DNA of 64,000 bases from Dyella lipolytica. GTDB lineage: Bacteria > Pseudomonadota > Gammaproteobacteria > Xanthomonadales > Rhodanobacteraceae. Both the position numbers and the translations under genes were made by a program. The DNA lies in contig NZ_BSNQ01000003.1 in NCBI RefSeq assembly GCF_030160075.1, positions 2,148,383 through 2,212,382 of the forward strand, in the 5' to 3' direction. This document shows positions 45,565 through 60,013 of this stretch, piece by piece (position 1 is the stretch's first letter; every line of letters begins with the position of its first letter). The notes below the pieces were generated by a model that saw only the letters and a program-made list of their open reading frames with translations, did no database searches and had not been told where the DNA came from.

Positions 45565-46082
45565 CGGCGACGCCTCCAAGCGGTACGCGGAATACCGACA
45601 CGCTCAAGGCTGGAACGCGTATGCGCATGCGTCACGGCAATCGCGAGCGCATCCGCCGCATCGGCCTGGATGGGGCCTTTGACGCCCAGCAAAATACCGA
45701 TCATGTGCTGCACCTGGGTCTTGTCGCTGCGACCGCTGCCCACGATGGACTTTTTCACTTCCGTTGCTGCGTATTCGTGCACTGCGATCCCCCGATTGAC
45801 CACCGCGCAAATCGCCGCGCCCCGCGCCTGCCCGAGTTTAAGGGCCGAATCGGCATTGCGCGCCATGAATACGCGCTCGATGCCGCACTCGACCGGACGA
45901 TGCTCCGCGATGATGTCACTGATGCCATCAAAAATACGTTTCAGCCGCAGCGGAAAGCTTTCTTCGTCGGCCACGACCAGCGCTTCATGAAAAACATGTG
46001 ACAGTTTGCCGGCGGCATCGACGTCGACGATGCCGATGCCGGTGCACTGGCTTCCTGGATCGATGCCGATAATGCGGATCAT
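45561..46082 (-). CDS. ruvC: crossover junction endodeoxyribonuclease RuvC
   Basis: A 173-residue resolvase of RNase H fold. Catalytic acidic residues are visible in [25 protein letters not shown] and the late [17 protein letters not shown] at 46082 is preferred to a GTG one codon earlier. It follows yebC by 26 bases. Confidence 0.97.
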   Translation of the reverse strand: MIRIIGIDPGSQCTGIGIVDVDAAGKLSHVFHEALVVADEESFPLRLKRIFDGISDIIAEHRPVECGIERVFMARNADSALKLGQARGAAICAVVNRGIAVHEYAATEVKKSIVGSGRSDKTQVQHMIGILLGVKGPIQADAADALAIAVTHAHTRSSLERVGIPRTAWRRRR

Positions 46083-46108
46083 CACGAGCTGGCTTGAGCG
46101 CGTGCCAC

Positions 46109-46840
46109 TTACTCGGCGTCGGCCGGCAGCGCGGCGTTGTGATAGACCTCGCTCACGTCGTCGAGGGCATCGAGCTTTTCGAGCAGGTCGGTGAGCGTGT
46201 CCAGTGCTTCGCCGGTGACCGCGGTGCGATTATTCGGCCGCATCACCACGCCAGCGTGCTGCGCATCGAGACCGGCTTGGATCAACGCCTGCTGCACCGA
46301 TTCGAAAACGTCCGGCGCGCACAGCACGGTGCTCTCGCCGTTTTCGTTGATCACGTCGTCGGCGCCGGCTTCGAGCGCCGCTTCCAGCACCTTTTCTTCC
46401 GCAGCAGCATGGCCACCGGTAGCGAACACCAGTTCGCCGCAGCGGGTGAACTGAAACGCTACCGAGCCGCTGGTACCGAGATTGCCACCGTGCTTGGTCA
46501 GCGCATGGCGCACATCGGCCACGGTGCGGGTGGGATTGTCGGTAAAGCACTCGATGATCAGCGCGATGCCGGCCGGGCCGTAGCCTTCGTAGCGCAACTC
46601 TTCCATCTTCGCGCCGCCGTCGGCGCCGGAGCCGCGCTTGATCGCACGCTCGATGGTGTCCTTGGACATGTTGGCGGTGAGCGCCTTGTCCACCGCCGCG
46701 CGCAGTCGCGGATTGAGCGCGGGGTCTGCCACCCCGGCACGCGTGGCGACGGTGATTTCACGGATCAGCTTGGTGAACACCTTGGCGCGCTTGGCGTCTT
46801 CGGCGTTCTTGCGACCTTCGATGGACGGGCCTCTACCCAT
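46109..46840 (-). CDS. yebC: YebC/PmpR-family protein
   Basis: A 243-residue three-domain protein with the usual start ([22 protein letters not shown]) and the [25 protein letters not shown] and [10 protein letters not shown] blocks of the TACO1/YebC family. These proteins act in transcription control or in translation of difficult motifs. AGGAA lies eight bases ahead of ATG 46840. Conserved next to ruvC. Confidence 0.95.
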   Translation of the reverse strand: MGRGPSIEGRKNAEDAKRAKVFTKLIREITVATRAGVADPALNPRLRAAVDKALTANMSKDTIERAIKRGSGADGGAKMEELRYEGYGPAGIALIIECFTDNPTRTVADVRHALTKHGGNLGTSGSVAFQFTRCGELVFATGGHAAAEEKVLEAALEAGADDVINENGESTVLCAPDVFESVQQALIQAGLDAQHAGVVMRPNNRTAVTGEALDTLTDLLEKLDALDDVSEVYHNAALPADAE

Positions 46841-46917
46841 GACGATTCCTGGCTGGATCAAATGACAAGCGGGCGATTTTACTGCATCCCCGGGGATATC
46901 TCGGCAATCGGCCTATT

Positions 46918-47571
46918 TCAGCCCAGATCAGCGGGTTGCACGGCGTGGACGTGACCAAACCGGCCTTCACGCAAAAACTGGGTGGTAAGCCGCGCCACCT
47001 CTGCCGAGAGTAGCAAGCCGGTGTGAGTGGTTTCGACCACACAGTGGGCAGTAAGGCCCGGCAAGCAGGTCTCCTCAACCGCCACCGTGCCATCGTGTTC
47101 CCCCGAGATATGGCTAAGCATGGCACCCAGGCCGATCGGCATGCGGCCGGCCACCATGCCGACTTCGCGCGGTCCACTCCACGCCTCGAAGCCCTGTTGT
47201 AGCAACACGCGATTGTGCCCTAGCAACACCTCACTACCGCGTCCCCAGCTGGCGAAGGCGCGCGCCGCGGCACTTCCTTTCAGTGGTGAACCCAGGCAGA
47301 CGATGCGGCCCGGCGGGAGGTCCCGCGCTTCAACACAAGCGCGCAGCGCCAACAGACCGCCGAGGCTGTGTCCCACCAGATGCACCGGTTCGGGTGCGTA
47401 CTCGTTCATCGCCGCATTCAGCCGCGCCAGGATGTGCTGCTGCGTCGCCGCCACGCTCATGTAGTCGAGGCGATGGACACGGAAGCCGTCTTCCATCAGG
47501 CGCCGATGCAGCAAGCCCAGCGCGAAACCGCGCATCCAGAGGCCGTGCAGCAGAATGATGTGTTCAGTCAT
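46918..47571 (-). CDS. alpha/beta hydrolase, lipase-like
   Basis: A 217-residue hydrolase. It starts MTEHIILLHGLWMRG, and the nucleophile elbow is VGHSLGGLLAL (serine near residue 82). The acid and histidine are probably in GEHDGTVAVEE and ETTHTGLLL. A longer open frame runs back through the repeat element ahead of it, but the short form fits the fold and lacks repeat-derived residues. It lies between aspS and yebC. Esterase or lipase activity is inferred from the fold. Confidence 0.85.
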   Translation of the reverse strand: MTEHIILLHGLWMRGFALGLLHRRLMEDGFRVHRLDYMSVAATQQHILARLNAAMNEYAPEPVHLVGHSLGGLLALRACVEARDLPPGRIVCLGSPLKGSAAARAFASWGRGSEVLLGHNRVLLQQGFEAWSGPREVGMVAGRMPIGLGAMLSHISGEHDGTVAVEETCLPGLTAHCVVETTHTGLLLSAEVARLTTQFLREGRFGHVHAVQPADLG

Positions 47572-47599
47572 CTCTTCAGGCGGTTGGGTGAGAACAATG

Positions 47600-47783
47600 C
47601 CTTCTCCCTTTGGGAGTACGCGGGGAGGAGCCATGGATGGCTCCGGTTTTGAGGAGCGAGGAAGGTGCCCGAAGGGCGGATGAGGGTGCGAGCGGAGCGC
47701 GATAACCAAAGCCTTGCGCGAGAACTCAATACCGCGCGCTGCTCCTACCCTCACCCCAACCCCTCTCCCGGAGGGAGAGGGGC
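47600..47783 (+). repeat. structured repeat, copy A (plus orientation)
   Basis: An intergenic element of about 184 bases downstream of aspS. It begins CCTTCTCCC, contains a hairpin GGAGCC-ATGGAT-GGCTCC (47627-47644), then TTTGAGGAGCGAGGA, a divergent middle, and ends in CCCTCACC plus a 10-bp hairpin at 47760-47782 (CCCCTCTCCC, loop GGA). A second copy lies inverted at 49659-49834. It holds no convincing gene. Confidence 0.85.
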
Positions 47784-47793
47784 AACATCGGCA

Positions 47794-49566
47794 TCATGCC
47801 TTGGCGGGATCGGTGACGGACACCGCCACGTGCAATTCTTTCAACTGCGCACCACCGACCGTCGACGGCGCATCGGTCATCAAGTCTTGTGCGCTCGTGG
47901 TCTTCGGGAACGGGATCACGTCGCGGATCGATTCGGTACCCGCCATCAACGCTGCGATACGGTCGATGCCGAAGGCCAAGCCACCGTGTGGCGGCGCGCC
48001 GAACTTCAGCGCCTTGAGCAGGAAGCCGAACTTCATCTGCGCCTCTTCCGCGCCGATGCCGAGCAATTCGAATACCGCGCTCTGCATGTCCGGACGATGG
48101 ATACGAATCGAACCGCCGCCGATCTCGTTGCCGTTGAGCACCATGTCGTAACCGCGACTCACCGCATTGGCTGCATTCGCGCGCAAATCGGCGATATCGT
48201 CGACCTTGGGCGCGGTGAATGGGTGATGCAGGGCGACGAAGCGCTTTTCTTCCTCGTCGTACTCGAACATCGGAAAGTCGGTCACCCACAGCGGCGTCCA
48301 GCGATTTTCGACCAGGCCGCGATCTTTGCCGACCTTCAGGCGCAGCGCGCCCATGAAATCCGTGACGGTTTTCCACTTGCCCGCGCCGACAAACACCATG
48401 TCGCCCGATTGCGCGCCGGTTGCCTTGAGCACCGCATCGAGTGCCGCATCATCGAGAAACTTCGCGACGGGCGAGTTGATGCCCTCGCGGCCCTTGGCGA
48501 GATCTTCCACCTTGATCCAGGCCAAACCTTTCGCGCCGTACTTGGCGACGTATTCGGTGAGCTGATCGATTTCCTTGCGGCTAAGCGTGGCGCCGCCGGG
48601 CAGACGTAGCGCGGCCACGCGGCCAGCGGGATCGTTGGCCGGTTCGGCGAACACCTTGAACTCGACGTGCTTCAGCGCATCGGCGACGTCGGCCAGTTCC
48701 AGCGCAATGCGCAAGTCCGGCTTGTCCGAACCGAAACGGCGCATGGCCTCTTCCCAAGTCATGCGCGGGAAGGCGGCGGCCAATTCCACGCCGATCACTT
48801 CCTTGAACACATGACGGATCAGCGCTTCGACGAAATCTTGCACGTCCTTCTCTTCGACGAAAGCGAATTCAAGGTCGAGCTGAGTGAATTCCGGCTGGCG
48901 ATCGGCGCGCAGGTCTTCGTCGCGGAAGCAACGGGCGATCTGATAGTAACGGTCGAAGCCCGCCATCATCAGGATCTGCTTGAACAGCTGCGGCGATTGC
49001 GGCAACGCATAGAACTGGCCCGGATGCACGCGGCTGGGCACCAGGTAATCGCGCGCGCCTTCCGGCGTGGCCTTAGTGAGGATCGGCGTTTCGATGTCCT
49101 GGAAACCGCGCGCGTCGAGGTAGCGGCGCAGCGCCTGCACCAGTTTGATGCGCGTACGCATCATGGTTTGCATCTCGGGACGACGCAGGTCGAGGTAGCG
49201 GTAGGTCATCCGCATGTCCTCGTTCGGGTTCTCGTGCAGCGCGAAGGGCAGATCCTTCGCGGCATTGAGAATTTCCACGGTGTCGGCCAGCAGCTCGACC
49301 GTGCCGGTCTTGAGCTTGTCGTTGGCCGCCAGGCGCTTGCGGATGCTGCCGGTGACGCGCACGCAATATTCGTAACCCAACTCGCCGGCGACGGCAAAAG
49401 CGGCGGCGTTTTCACGCTCGATAACCACCTGGGCCAAGCCCTCGTGGTCGCGCAGATCGACGAAGGCGACGTGGCTCTGCAGGCGCAGGGTGTTGACCCA
49501 GCCGCACAGGGTGACGGTCTGACCGACTAGCGACTCGTTGATGAGGCCGCAGTAATGCGTGCGCAT
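47794..49566 (-). CDS. aspS: aspartate--tRNA ligase
   Basis: A 590-residue class II synthetase. It starts [16 protein letters not shown] with the OB anticodon-binding domain. Motif 2 is [20 protein letters not shown] (flipping-loop region) and motif 3 is [15 protein letters not shown]; a bacterial GAD insertion lies between. ATG 49566 is the family start; the longer open frame upstream crosses a repeat. It is flanked on both sides by copies of the same repeat. Confidence 0.97.
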   Translation of the reverse strand: MRTHYCGLINESLVGQTVTLCGWVNTLRLQSHVAFVDLRDHEGLAQVVIERENAAAFAVAGELGYEYCVRVTGSIRKRLAANDKLKTGTVELLADTVEILNAAKDLPFALHENPNEDMRMTYRYLDLRRPEMQTMMRTRIKLVQALRRYLDARGFQDIETPILTKATPEGARDYLVPSRVHPGQFYALPQSPQLFKQILMMAGFDRYYQIARCFRDEDLRADRQPEFTQLDLEFAFVEEKDVQDFVEALIRHVFKEVIGVELAAAFPRMTWEEAMRRFGSDKPDLRIALELADVADALKHVEFKVFAEPANDPAGRVAALRLPGGATLSRKEIDQLTEYVAKYGAKGLAWIKVEDLAKGREGINSPVAKFLDDAALDAVLKATGAQSGDMVFVGAGKWKTVTDFMGALRLKVGKDRGLVENRWTPLWVTDFPMFEYDEEEKRFVALHHPFTAPKVDDIADLRANAANAVSRGYDMVLNGNEIGGGSIRIHRPDMQSAVFELLGIGAEEAQMKFGFLLKALKFGAPPHGGLAFGIDRIAALMAGTESIRDVIPFPKTTSAQDLMTDAPSTVGGAQLKELHVAVSVTDPAKA

Positions 49567-49658
49567 ACGCTTGGAACTCCGGGCCGCCTGGGCGGCAAAA
49601 AGCGTGGAAAAGGCCCGGAATCTTAACACCGCTTGAGCACGGCTCTTTGCTTTCGCCT

Positions 49659-49834
49659 CCTCTCCCCTTCGGGGAGAGGATTGAGGTGAGGGGCTGGGGC
49701 CCGCTCCGATCTTCATCGGAGCAGGCTCCGAATCACCAATCACGCGAGATTGGCCCCTCATCCCAACCTTCTCCTCGCTCCTCAAAGCCGAGCACATCCA
49801 TGTGCTCTCCCCGCGTGCCCCGGAGGGGAGAAGG
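49659..49834 (-). repeat. structured repeat, copy B (minus orientation)
   Basis: The inverted counterpart of the element at 47600-47783, about 176 bases, between fmdB and aspS. Read on the minus strand it begins CCTTCTCCC, has the hairpin GAGCAC-ATGGAT-GTGCTC (where copy A has GGAGCC and GGCTCC, so both arms changed together), then TTTGAGGAGCGAGGA, a different middle with a hairpin (49703-49722), and ends with CCCTCACC and a 9-bp hairpin (49659-49679, CCTCTCCCC). Confidence 0.85.
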
Positions 49835-49849
49835 GGTTCGACTCTCGGA

Positions 49850-50149
49850 CTATTCGGCGTTGCTCGGCGCGCTTGCAGGCTTCGTTTCAGCCTTCACCGC
49901 AGGAGTAGCGCCCTCGGCAGGCTTGCTGGCCGCGGCATCGCCGGCCAGGTTGCGCTTCTTGTCGCCGTCTTTCTTGAAATCGGTCTCGTACCAGCCGCCG
50001 CCTGCAAGACGGAACGATGGCGCGCTCACCTGCCGCTGCACCTGGGGTGCATCGCAGTCGGGGCAAACGGACGGATCGGGATCGGACAGTTTCTGCAACC
50101 GGTCGAAGCGGTGGCCGCAGGCGCTGCATTGGAATTCATAGATAGGCAT
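49850..50149 (-). CDS. FmdB-family zinc ribbon protein
   Basis: A 99-residue protein. Residues 1-45 form the FmdB zinc ribbon ([15 protein letters not shown], then [13 protein letters not shown]), with two CxxC pairs. The rest is a low-complexity Ala/Pro/Lys tail. The start at 50149 has CGGAG upstream. The family is often beside aspS; its role is not established, and a regulatory function is only proposed. Confidence 0.88.
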   Translation of the reverse strand: MPIYEFQCSACGHRFDRLQKLSDPDPSVCPDCDAPQVQRQVSAPSFRLAGGGWYETDFKKDGDKKRNLAGDAAASKPAEGATPAVKAETKPASAPSNAE

Positions 50150-50240
50150 GGACACACTCCGCGATGCCGGCAGCCTAACAGCTGCTGGCAGCCCGTCATT
50201 ATCGGGTCGCGAAGGCGGATTTCAACCAACCGCACCGGCC

Positions 50241-50963
50241 TCAACGCAGGGCGAGTACCACCAGCACGGCCACTTCGACCATTTCCGCCAGGGCTCCCGC
50301 CGTATCGCCGGTGAATCCGCCCAACCGGCGCAGGCAGGCCATGCGCCACACGCCAAACACTAGCGTGGCGGCCGCGAGCGCTAGCAGGCCGCGCCAGCCG
50401 CCCAATAGACAGAGTCCTGCAGTGATCGCCAGGGCAACGAAGCACGTCCCGCGCGGTGCGTTGGTCAACACCGTCCCGAGTCCGCCGCCGCGCACATAAG
50501 GCATGGTGAGGAACAACGCCGTCAAACCAGCCCGCGCCAGCAAGGGCGCCAACAGCAGGGCCGACCATGGCACGACCGGCAGGCTCGCAAGCGCAGCGAA
50601 CTTCAACAGCAGCGCCAGCACCAGCGCCACCACGCCTGCCGGACCGCAACGCGGGTCCTTCATGATCGCCAGCGTCTTCTCGCGATCACCCAGACCGCCG
50701 ATCCACGCATCGGCGCTGTCGGCCAGTCCGTCCAGATGCAGTGCGCCCGTCAAGGCGACCCAAGCGACGACGACAAGGCCGCTCGACAACAGCGAAGGCG
50801 TGTCACGCAGCAGCCAAGCCAATGCACTTAACAACGCTCCCAGCAACAACCCCACCAACGGATACCACGCCAAGGACGCAGCCTTGGCGCGCTCATCGTC
50901 GAACACATCCGCCGGCACCGGCAGCCGAGTGAGGAAACCGATAGCTGCAAGCAGGCTGCGCAT
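50241..50963 (-). CDS. cobS: adenosylcobinamide-GDP ribazoletransferase
   Basis: A 240-residue integral membrane enzyme that joins adenosylcobinamide-GDP and alpha-ribazole in the last steps of cobalamin assembly. Signatures are GFLTRLPVP, the acidic GALHLDGLADSADAWIGG, and DPRCGPAGVVALV. It overlaps cobC by one base (TGATG). The longer open frame is not used. Confidence 0.95.
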   Translation of the reverse strand: MRSLLAAIGFLTRLPVPADVFDDERAKAASLAWYPLVGLLLGALLSALAWLLRDTPSLLSSGLVVVAWVALTGALHLDGLADSADAWIGGLGDREKTLAIMKDPRCGPAGVVALVLALLLKFAALASLPVVPWSALLLAPLLARAGLTALFLTMPYVRGGGLGTVLTNAPRGTCFVALAITAGLCLLGGWRGLLALAAATLVFGVWRMACLRRLGGFTGDTAGALAEMVEVAVLVVLALR

Positions 50964-51514
50964 CAGGCGATCACCGTGGCAGGCCACACAAGACGATGCA
51001 GCGAAGCATGCGGTACATCGATACTGGCCATGTCGCCATAGCCGCGTTTTTCCAGCAAACAGCGCAGCATGCGGATCGCGCCGCCGTGCGTGATCACCAA
51101 TACACGCTGACCGCCGGCTTCGGCAGCAAGGTCGTCGAGCGCCGCACACAGACGATCGCGAAAAGCATCCAAGGGTTCCGCGTTCGGTGGCGGATGCGCC
51201 ACCGGATCTGCCCAAAAGCGCGCCAATGCATCGCCCTGCTCTTCAGCGATCTGTTCCATCGGCACGCCCTGCCAACTTCCGAAATGATATTCGGCCAGCC
51301 GCGCATCGAGACGCAACGGCAAACCGCGCGCAAGCGCCAGGTCGCGCGCGAACAAGGCGCAACGTTGCAGCGTCGAGGAGGCGATGATGTCCCATGCATG
51401 CCCCGCCACCGCGTCGCGCAATTGCATCCATCCCGCATCGCTCAACGGATCGTCGAGCTGGCCGCGGTAACCACGCTGCCCGGTGTCGCCGTGGCGCAGC
51501 AGTTCGATAGACAT
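50963..51514 (-). CDS. cobC: alpha-ribazole phosphatase (histidine phosphatase family)
   Basis: A 183-residue phosphoglycerate-mutase-like phosphatase with LLRHGDTG near the N-terminus (catalytic histidine) and a second histidine in VLVITHGGAIR. Inside a cob cluster it most likely dephosphorylates alpha-ribazole phosphate. The start is ATG 51514, or GTG 51520 which would overlap the cobT stop as GTGA. Confidence 0.88.
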   Translation of the reverse strand: MSIELLRHGDTGQRGYRGQLDDPLSDAGWMQLRDAVAGHAWDIIASSTLQRCALFARDLALARGLPLRLDARLAEYHFGSWQGVPMEQIAEEQGDALARFWADPVAHPPPNAEPLDAFRDRLCAALDDLAAEAGGQRVLVITHGGAIRMLRCLLEKRGYGDMASIDVPHASLHRLVWPATVIA

Positions 51515-51516
51515 AG

Positions 51517-52563
51517 TCACGCAGTGGATACGCCGGCCTGCGCAAACGTCGCCATGCCGTTGTGCAGGGCACAGGCCAGCCGCAGCAGAGGCACGGCCGT
51601 TGCCGCACCGCTGGCTTCACCGAGACGCAGGCCGAGATCGAGCACGGACTCGGCATCCAACGCGCGTAGCAATCGCGCGTGTCCGTGCTCCTTGGAACGA
51701 TGTGCGAACAACAACCACGGGCGCAGATCCGGACGCATCGTGACTGCCGCTAGCGCTGCGGTGGTAGTGATGAAACCGTCCACCAGCACCGGTATCCCAG
51801 ATTGCGCAGCAGCGATGTACGCGCCAACCAATGCGGCAATTTCGAAACCGCCCAGACAACGCAGTTGTTCCAACGGTGTGGTGGCGCCGACGTGCAGCGC
51901 CAACGCGCGCTCGAGCACGGTGACCTTGTGCATGACGCCAGCCGCATTAAGGCCGGTGCCTGCACCCGCAAGCGTCGACGGCGGCTCGTTGAGCAACGCA
52001 CTCGCCAAGGCCGCGGCCGACGTGGTGTTGGCGATTCCCATTTCACCGCCGATAAAAAGCTGCGCACCCGATGCTTTTGCCGTCCGCACACTTTCCGCGC
52101 CGACCGCCAAGGCCGTTTCCAGCTGCGTCATCGTCATCGCTGGGCCAAGGCAAAAATTGGCCGTGGACGGTGCAATGATTGCCCGTCGCACAGAGGGAAT
52201 CTCACCCGGATCGTTCACCGTGCCCAGGTTCACCACCTCCAGGTCGGCGCCCAGGCTACGCGCCAGCACGCTGATCGCTGCACCGCCGGTCGCGAAGTTG
52301 CGCACCATTTCGCCGGTGACGACCTGCGGAAACGCCGACACGCCCTCGTCCGCCACGCCATGATCGCCGGCAAACACACTGATCCACACGCGATCCACCG
52401 CGGGCTGCGCTGTGCGCTGTAAAGACGCCAGCTGGATCGCCAGCGCTTCCAGCATGCCGAGCGAACCCGGCGGTTTGGTCAACTGGGATTGGTGCGCATG
52501 TGCAGCTTCTGCCAAGGCCGCATCGGGCTGTGCGCAAGGCGCGGTGAGCCAGTCGATACTCAT
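51517..52563 (-). CDS. cobT: nicotinate-nucleotide--dimethylbenzimidazole phosphoribosyltransferase
   Basis: A 348-residue enzyme that activates the lower base of cobalamin. It shows [30 protein letters not shown], the catalytic glutamate in [12 protein letters not shown], and [10 protein letters not shown]. The ATG at 52563 overlaps the cobU stop as TGATG. Confidence 0.96.
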   Translation of the reverse strand: MSIDWLTAPCAQPDAALAEAAHAHQSQLTKPPGSLGMLEALAIQLASLQRTAQPAVDRVWISVFAGDHGVADEGVSAFPQVVTGEMVRNFATGGAAISVLARSLGADLEVVNLGTVNDPGEIPSVRRAIIAPSTANFCLGPAMTMTQLETALAVGAESVRTAKASGAQLFIGGEMGIANTTSAAALASALLNEPPSTLAGAGTGLNAAGVMHKVTVLERALALHVGATTPLEQLRCLGGFEIAALVGAYIAAAQSGIPVLVDGFITTTAALAAVTMRPDLRPWLLFAHRSKEHGHARLLRALDAESVLDLGLRLGEASGAATAVPLLRLACALHNGMATFAQAGVSTA

Positions 52564-53090
52564 CAAAGGGTTCCTTTCAATACAAGTGGCAGACCTGCGG
52601 CGACGAAGAGCACACGCTCACTGATCGCCGCAATGGATTGATGCAAACGCCCCGCTTCATCGACGAAGCGGCGCGTCAACGCGCCCAACGGCACGATGCC
52701 GAGGCCGACTTCATTGCTGACCATCAACACCTCGCCAGGCAACGTCGACCATGCATCCAGCAAGAGAGCACGCTCCTGTTCGAAACGTTGCGCATCGGCA
52801 TCGCCGAGAAGATTGCTGAGCCAGAGTGTGAGGCAGTCGACGAGAATGCAGCGGTCGGCGCGCGCATGTTCATGCAACACGGCAGCGAGGCGCAGCGGTT
52901 CTTCCACGCACAACCACGACACCGGGCGACGCGCCCGATGGTGAGCGATACGCACCGCCATTTCCTCGTCGCCCGATTGTGCGGTGGCGATGTACACCAC
53001 GTCGCGTCCGCTTCCAACAGCCAGCCTCTCGGCCAGCGCGCTCTTGCCCGAGCGGGCGCCGCCAAGGATCAAAGTACGCATCGCACTCAT
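52563..53090 (-). CDS. cobU: adenosylcobinamide kinase/guanylyltransferase
   Basis: A 175-residue bifunctional enzyme that phosphorylates adenosylcobinamide and then attaches GMP. The P-loop is [22 protein letters not shown] carries the region near the guanylated histidine (IAHHRARRP), and NEVGLGIVP is a family mark. Start 53090 overlaps the cobB stop as ATGA; a long upstream frame is noncoding extension. Confidence 0.95.
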   Translation of the reverse strand: MSAMRTLILGGARSGKSALAERLAVGSGRDVVYIATAQSGDEEMAVRIAHHRARRPVSWLCVEEPLRLAAVLHEHARADRCILVDCLTLWLSNLLGDADAQRFEQERALLLDAWSTLPGEVLMVSNEVGLGIVPLGALTRRFVDEAGRLHQSIAAISERVLFVAAGLPLVLKGTL

Positions 53091-54382
53091 GGCAGAAACA
53101 GTCGCTGCGCGGCCAGCGGATTCGAGGGAAAGTAGAAGTGGACGAAGCTGGCCGTGAGCCGGCGCGTGCGGTACACCGCTTCCTGACATGGACCTTCGTT
53201 TGGGTTGGATGCCTGTGCCAGCGGCTCGGCGACGATCCATGCACGCGCATAGTGGAAGGTATGGCCGCGCAGCGTGCCTTCGGGCAACTCCACACTTTGC
53301 AGGCCCAGTGCTGCCAGGCGCGATTGCAGCACCGCGCGACCGGAGAGCAAACCGGCCATGGGCGCCTCGTCACCGTCGCGATCGGCCAACGATTCCAGAG
53401 CGAACAGCAAGCCGCCGCACTCCGCCAGGATGGGTTTGCCGGCATCGCGATGGGCGCGCAGCGAAGCGTGCAAGTCATGTCGCCTCGACAACGTGGCGAG
53501 ATGCAATTCCGGATAGCCCCCCGGCAGCCAAACCGCATCGCAATCGGGTAACGCATCGTCTGCCAACGGCGAGAAAAAACGCAACTCGGCGCCGGCTTCA
53601 CTGAGCAGATCGAGATTGGCCTGATACAAAAAGCAGAATGCCGCATCGCGCGCCACGGCAATACGCTGCCCCTTCAACAGCAAGGGAATGGGATCGGTCG
53701 CCGGCGCCTCGAAAGCCATGGGCGGCGGCAGCGCAGTCGCTGCGTGCTGCGACCATGCGTCGGCCAGTGCATCGAGCCGCGCATCGATGTCGGCCAGTTC
53801 GTCCGCGGCAATCAATCCAAGATCGCGTTCCGGCAAGGCCAAGGTTTCGTCATACGGCAAGGCACCCAGCCAATGCAATGATGGCGGCACGCTCTCTTGC
53901 AGCAACTGCGCGTGGTAAGCACCGCCGATACGATTGGCAGCGACGCCATACATCGACAGCCCTTCGCGATAGGCGGCCAACCCGCAGGCGAGCGCGCCGA
54001 AGGTCTGCGCCATCGCCGAGCCATCGATCACGGCCATCACCGGCAAGCCGAGCTGTTGGGCCAGATCGGCGCTGGACGGTGCGCCGTCAAACAAACCCAT
54101 CACACCTTCCACCAGGATCAGGTCGGCGGCGCCAGCGGCATCGAACAAACGCATGCGCACATCCGCATCGCCGCACATCCACAGATCCAGCTGGTACGCC
54201 GGCGTGCTTGCCGCGCGCTCCAGCATCATGGGATCGAGAAAATCCGGGCCGGTCTTGAACACGCGTACGCGCCGGCCCTGCCGTGTGTGCCAGCGCGCCA
54301 GCGCAGCGGTGACCGAGGTCTTGCCTTGCCCTGATGCCGGTGCGGAGACCAACAGCGCGGGACAGTGGCGAACTGTATTCAC
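53087..54382 (-). CDS. cobB: cobyrinate a,c-diamide synthase
   Basis: A 431-residue glutamine-dependent amidotransferase (CobB/CbiA). The N-terminal ATPase domain has SAPASGQGKTSVTAAL and FKTGPDFLDP. The C-terminal class I-like glutaminase has AECGGLLFALE with the nucleophile cysteine and GYPELH. GTG 54382 is chosen because the family begins just before the P-loop; an ATG at 54448 with GGAGG upstream would add 22 residues. First gene of the cob run. Confidence 0.92.
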   Translation of the reverse strand: MNTVRHCPALLVSAPASGQGKTSVTAALARWHTRQGRRVRVFKTGPDFLDPMMLERAASTPAYQLDLWMCGDADVRMRLFDAAGAADLILVEGVMGLFDGAPSSADLAQQLGLPVMAVIDGSAMAQTFGALACGLAAYREGLSMYGVAANRIGGAYHAQLLQESVPPSLHWLGALPYDETLALPERDLGLIAADELADIDARLDALADAWSQHAATALPPPMAFEAPATDPIPLLLKGQRIAVARDAAFCFLYQANLDLLSEAGAELRFFSPLADDALPDCDAVWLPGGYPELHLATLSRRHDLHASLRAHRDAGKPILAECGGLLFALESLADRDGDEAPMAGLLSGRAVLQSRLAALGLQSVELPEGTLRGHTFHYARAWIVAEPLAQASNPNEGPCQEAVYRTRRLTASFVHFYFPSNPLAAQRLFLP

Positions 54383-54678
54383 AGCGTCCTGCCTTATTCC
54401 CGTTTCAACCGCCGGCACAACGCCGACAGTCACCTCAAGCCGGGGCATGGTAGTGCCTGCCTCCCTGCGCGCCTAGCCCAATCGCTCACGAGGTCAACGG
54501 TGCCTCTCGCGCTCGTCAGCAGCCCGATACCCCCGCGGAATACGCGGGTAACTATGTGTTCGATATGGATATTCCTATTTGGACTTTTAGATGCCCAAAC
54601 ATCGGTTGATGCCAGGCTGCGCTGTCACTAATCTGAAATTGCTGCAAAGCACAAAATAAGCGCTAGGGGATATACCGC

Positions 54679-57138
<2,460 letters not shown>

Positions 57139-57181
57139 TTCGACCCACTGCCAAACTCCTGCGATGCATCGCATCGAACAT

Positions 57182-57206
57182 CCCGGCTCCGGCCGGGATT
57201 TTTTTT
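57182..57206 (+). terminator. rho-independent terminator of the TonB receptor gene
   Basis: CCCGGC and GCCGGG form a GC-rich stem with a four-base loop (TCCG), followed one base later by eight T residues. It starts 44 bases after the receptor stop. Confidence 0.9.
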
Positions 57207-57243
57207 GCGCGGCGCGTGCACGTCGTGCCGGAAACCACGACAA

Positions 57244-57274
57244 CCCCGGACTCGTTGATCGAACGAGTCCGGGG
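57244..57274 (-). terminator. strong hairpin downstream of clpB
   Basis: A perfect 13-bp stem (CCCCGGACTCGTT with its complement, loop GATCG) lies 23 bases after the clpB stop. On the minus strand it is followed only by a T-rich, broken tract, so it is a likely but imperfect intrinsic terminator. Confidence 0.65.
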
Positions 57275-57296
57275 CCACATCATCACGCCATGCCGG

Positions 57297-59879
<2,583 letters not shown>

Positions 59880-59927
59880 CGGAGTATCCCCAAAAAGGTT
59901 TGGCGGACACGCCGCCACTGGCCGAAG

Positions 59928-59955
59928 AGATGCGGACAGCGCGGGGCGATTCAAG
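59928..59955 (-). promoter_or_regulatory. sigma-32 (RpoH) type heat-shock promoter of clpB
   Basis: On the minus strand, CTTGAA (-35) is followed after 14 bases by CCGCATCT, which matches the -10 consensus CCCCATnT at seven of eight positions. It lies 49 bases ahead of the clpB start, in the gap after pgeF. Confidence 0.75.
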
Positions 59956-60013
59956 CGAACCCAAGCATGGCACTCCGGCGCGGCTTCAGCCAAGAGCAGG
60001 GAAACGGCCGTTA

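Noticed and set aside
47572-47754. N-terminal extension of the lipase-like hydrolase
   Set aside because: The extension is a translation of repeat copy A, and the fold starts at the ATG at 47571.
49567-49797. N-terminal extension of aspS
   Set aside because: It translates part of repeat copy B; AspRS proteins start at the ATG at 49566.
54383-54678. A cobalamin riboswitch between cobB and the TonB receptor
   Set aside because: Neither a B12 box nor the conserved core elements could be found on either strand.
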